Source: Candidatus Staskawiczbacteria bacterium | GTDB taxonomy: Bacteria > Patescibacteriota > Minisyncoccia > Minisyncoccales > Staskawiczbacteraceae | Length of the DNA: 36,029 bases | Reading direction: 5' to 3' | Assembly: GCA_016196125.1 (NCBI GenBank) | Contig: JACPYG010000017.1 | Coordinates: forward strand, 1 to 36,029 | In this document: positions 35,340 through 36,029 of the stretch, in pieces | How the letters are laid out: every line of letters starts with the position of its first letter | How positions within the stretch are numbered: the first letter of the stretch is position 1 | The notes under the pieces: model-generated | What the model saw: only the letters and a program-made list of their open reading frames with translations | What the model was told of the DNA's origin: nothing | Databases searched by the model: none | Program-made: the position numbers and the translations under genes

Positions 35340-35663
35340 TTACTTTTTACTTTTTTTGCTTTTTTTCATTTTTACATTTTTCTGCCCTTTTTTAACTTTT
35401 TTCCCCTGCCTCGCCCTACTCGCCCTTATGGCTACGCCCGAGGGCTTGGCTACGGCCGAAGGTATTTTGGATGCCATTTTCTCTGATTCAATTATTTTGG
35501 GCGCCTCTATTTTTTCCGCTATCGGCTGATTTAAGATTTTACTGTACATATTTGCTATTGCTTCCTCCTGCGCTTTGTAATCTAAAAACTGGCGTCGTAT
35601 CCGAGCTTTCTCAAAACGAATAAATTTTCTTGTTGAATTTGGCAATTTTTTTTCTCTATTCAT
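35340..35663 (-). CDS. Hypothetical protein with Lys-rich C-terminal tail
   Basis: 107 aa; ends GKKVKKGQKNVKMKKSKKSKK. Confidence 0.6.
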   Translation of the reverse strand: MNREKKLPNSTRKFIRFEKARIRRQFLDYKAQEEAIANMYSKILNQPIAEKIEAPKIIESEKMASKIPSAVAKPSGVAIRASRARQGKKVKKGQKNVKMKKSKKSKK

Positions 35664-35674
35664 ATAATTACAAT

Positions 35675-35706
35675 AAAAATATGGTTTCTTTAAAAACCAT
35701 ATTTTT
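35675..35706. terminator. Intrinsic terminator downstream of the LamG-type gene
   Basis: 13-bp stem AAAAATATGGTTT/AAACCATATTTTT. Confidence 0.75.
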
Positions 35707-35792
35707 AAATCTCTTACAGCATAACCTAAAACACATTAAAAAGCAATATTATAATAATTAATTATGATTTTAATTATTTTCGGTTATAGCAA

Positions 35793-36029
35793 TTATGGCA
35801 GTTGTAGCAATTGGATATTCTTATTTAAGAACAATCGGGATATCACATCTAGTAATGAAGCAAGTTGAGAAGAAACCTGGGCAATCGTAGACCCTACCGG
35901 CGTCGCCATATCTGTCTGAATCTCCGACAAAGTCAACGCCCGGTTATACACCCTGACATCATCCACCTTACCGATTAACCTGTATCCTCCGCTTCTTTGT
36001 CCGATATTAACATTCAAGGCAGAGTTAGC
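35793..36029 (-). CDS. C-terminal part of a LamG/concanavalin A-like surface protein, truncated by the window edge
   Basis: Frame is open to the edge: ANSALNVNIGQRSGGYRLIGKVDDVRVYNRALTLSEIQ; IDDVRVYNRALSxxEI is a LamG C-terminal signature. Confidence 0.8.
   Translation of the reverse strand, partial: ANSALNVNIGQRSGGYRLIGKVDDVRVYNRALTLSEIQTDMATPVGSTIAQVSSQLASLLDVISRLFLNKNIQLLQLP

Noticed and set aside
1-36029. DGR reverse transcriptase or template repeat elsewhere in the window
   Set aside because: No ORF with RT motifs such as YxDD and no adenine-rich near-copy of 20689-20745 was found by eye; it must be sought outside the window.
1-36029. tRNA or rRNA genes other than tmRNA
   Set aside because: No convincing T-arm/acceptor combination was found except in ssrA; a tRNA scanner should confirm.

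Overview
AT-rich window whose gene content and in-frame palindromic inserts look like a Candidate Phyla Radiation (Patescibacteria/Parcubacteria) genome; this assignment is inference. The backbone is housekeeping: five aminoacyl-tRNA synthetases (leuS, metG, glyQS, ileS-like, argS), a TatD nuclease, recO, an M16 peptidase, a UbiA/HAD pair, an archaeal-type UMP kinase, smpB-ssrA (tmRNA), infC-rpmI-rplT, polX, greA and a NIF3-like protein. Accessory content: a transposase tail at the left edge, a complete IS-like element (about 26.83-28.25 kb), a multi-repeat Ig-like surface protein, a GC-rich csrA, a class II Fic protein, a DUF5678-like/retropepsin-like gene pair, and a truncated LamG-type protein at the right edge. 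The most interesting locus is a GC-rich single-gene cassette at 20.56-21.55 kb. Its protein ends in a C-type-lectin-like tail with an adenine-depleted segment, followed by a strong hairpin over the stop codon. It has its own promoter, structured leader and terminator. This resembles a diversity-generating-retroelement (DGR) target gene with no reverse transcriptase or template repeat visible in the window. Other points worth checking: several families of palindromic DNA inserted in frame into conserved enzymes, a possible translational switch upstream of rpmI, an unannotated promoter-terminator unit that may be an ncRNA (about 32.59-32.77 kb), nested inverted repeats over the 3' end of polX, and an IleRS-like enzyme with non-canonical HIGH/KMSKS motifs. 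All calls come from reading the sequence and the supplied ORFs; no database search was run.
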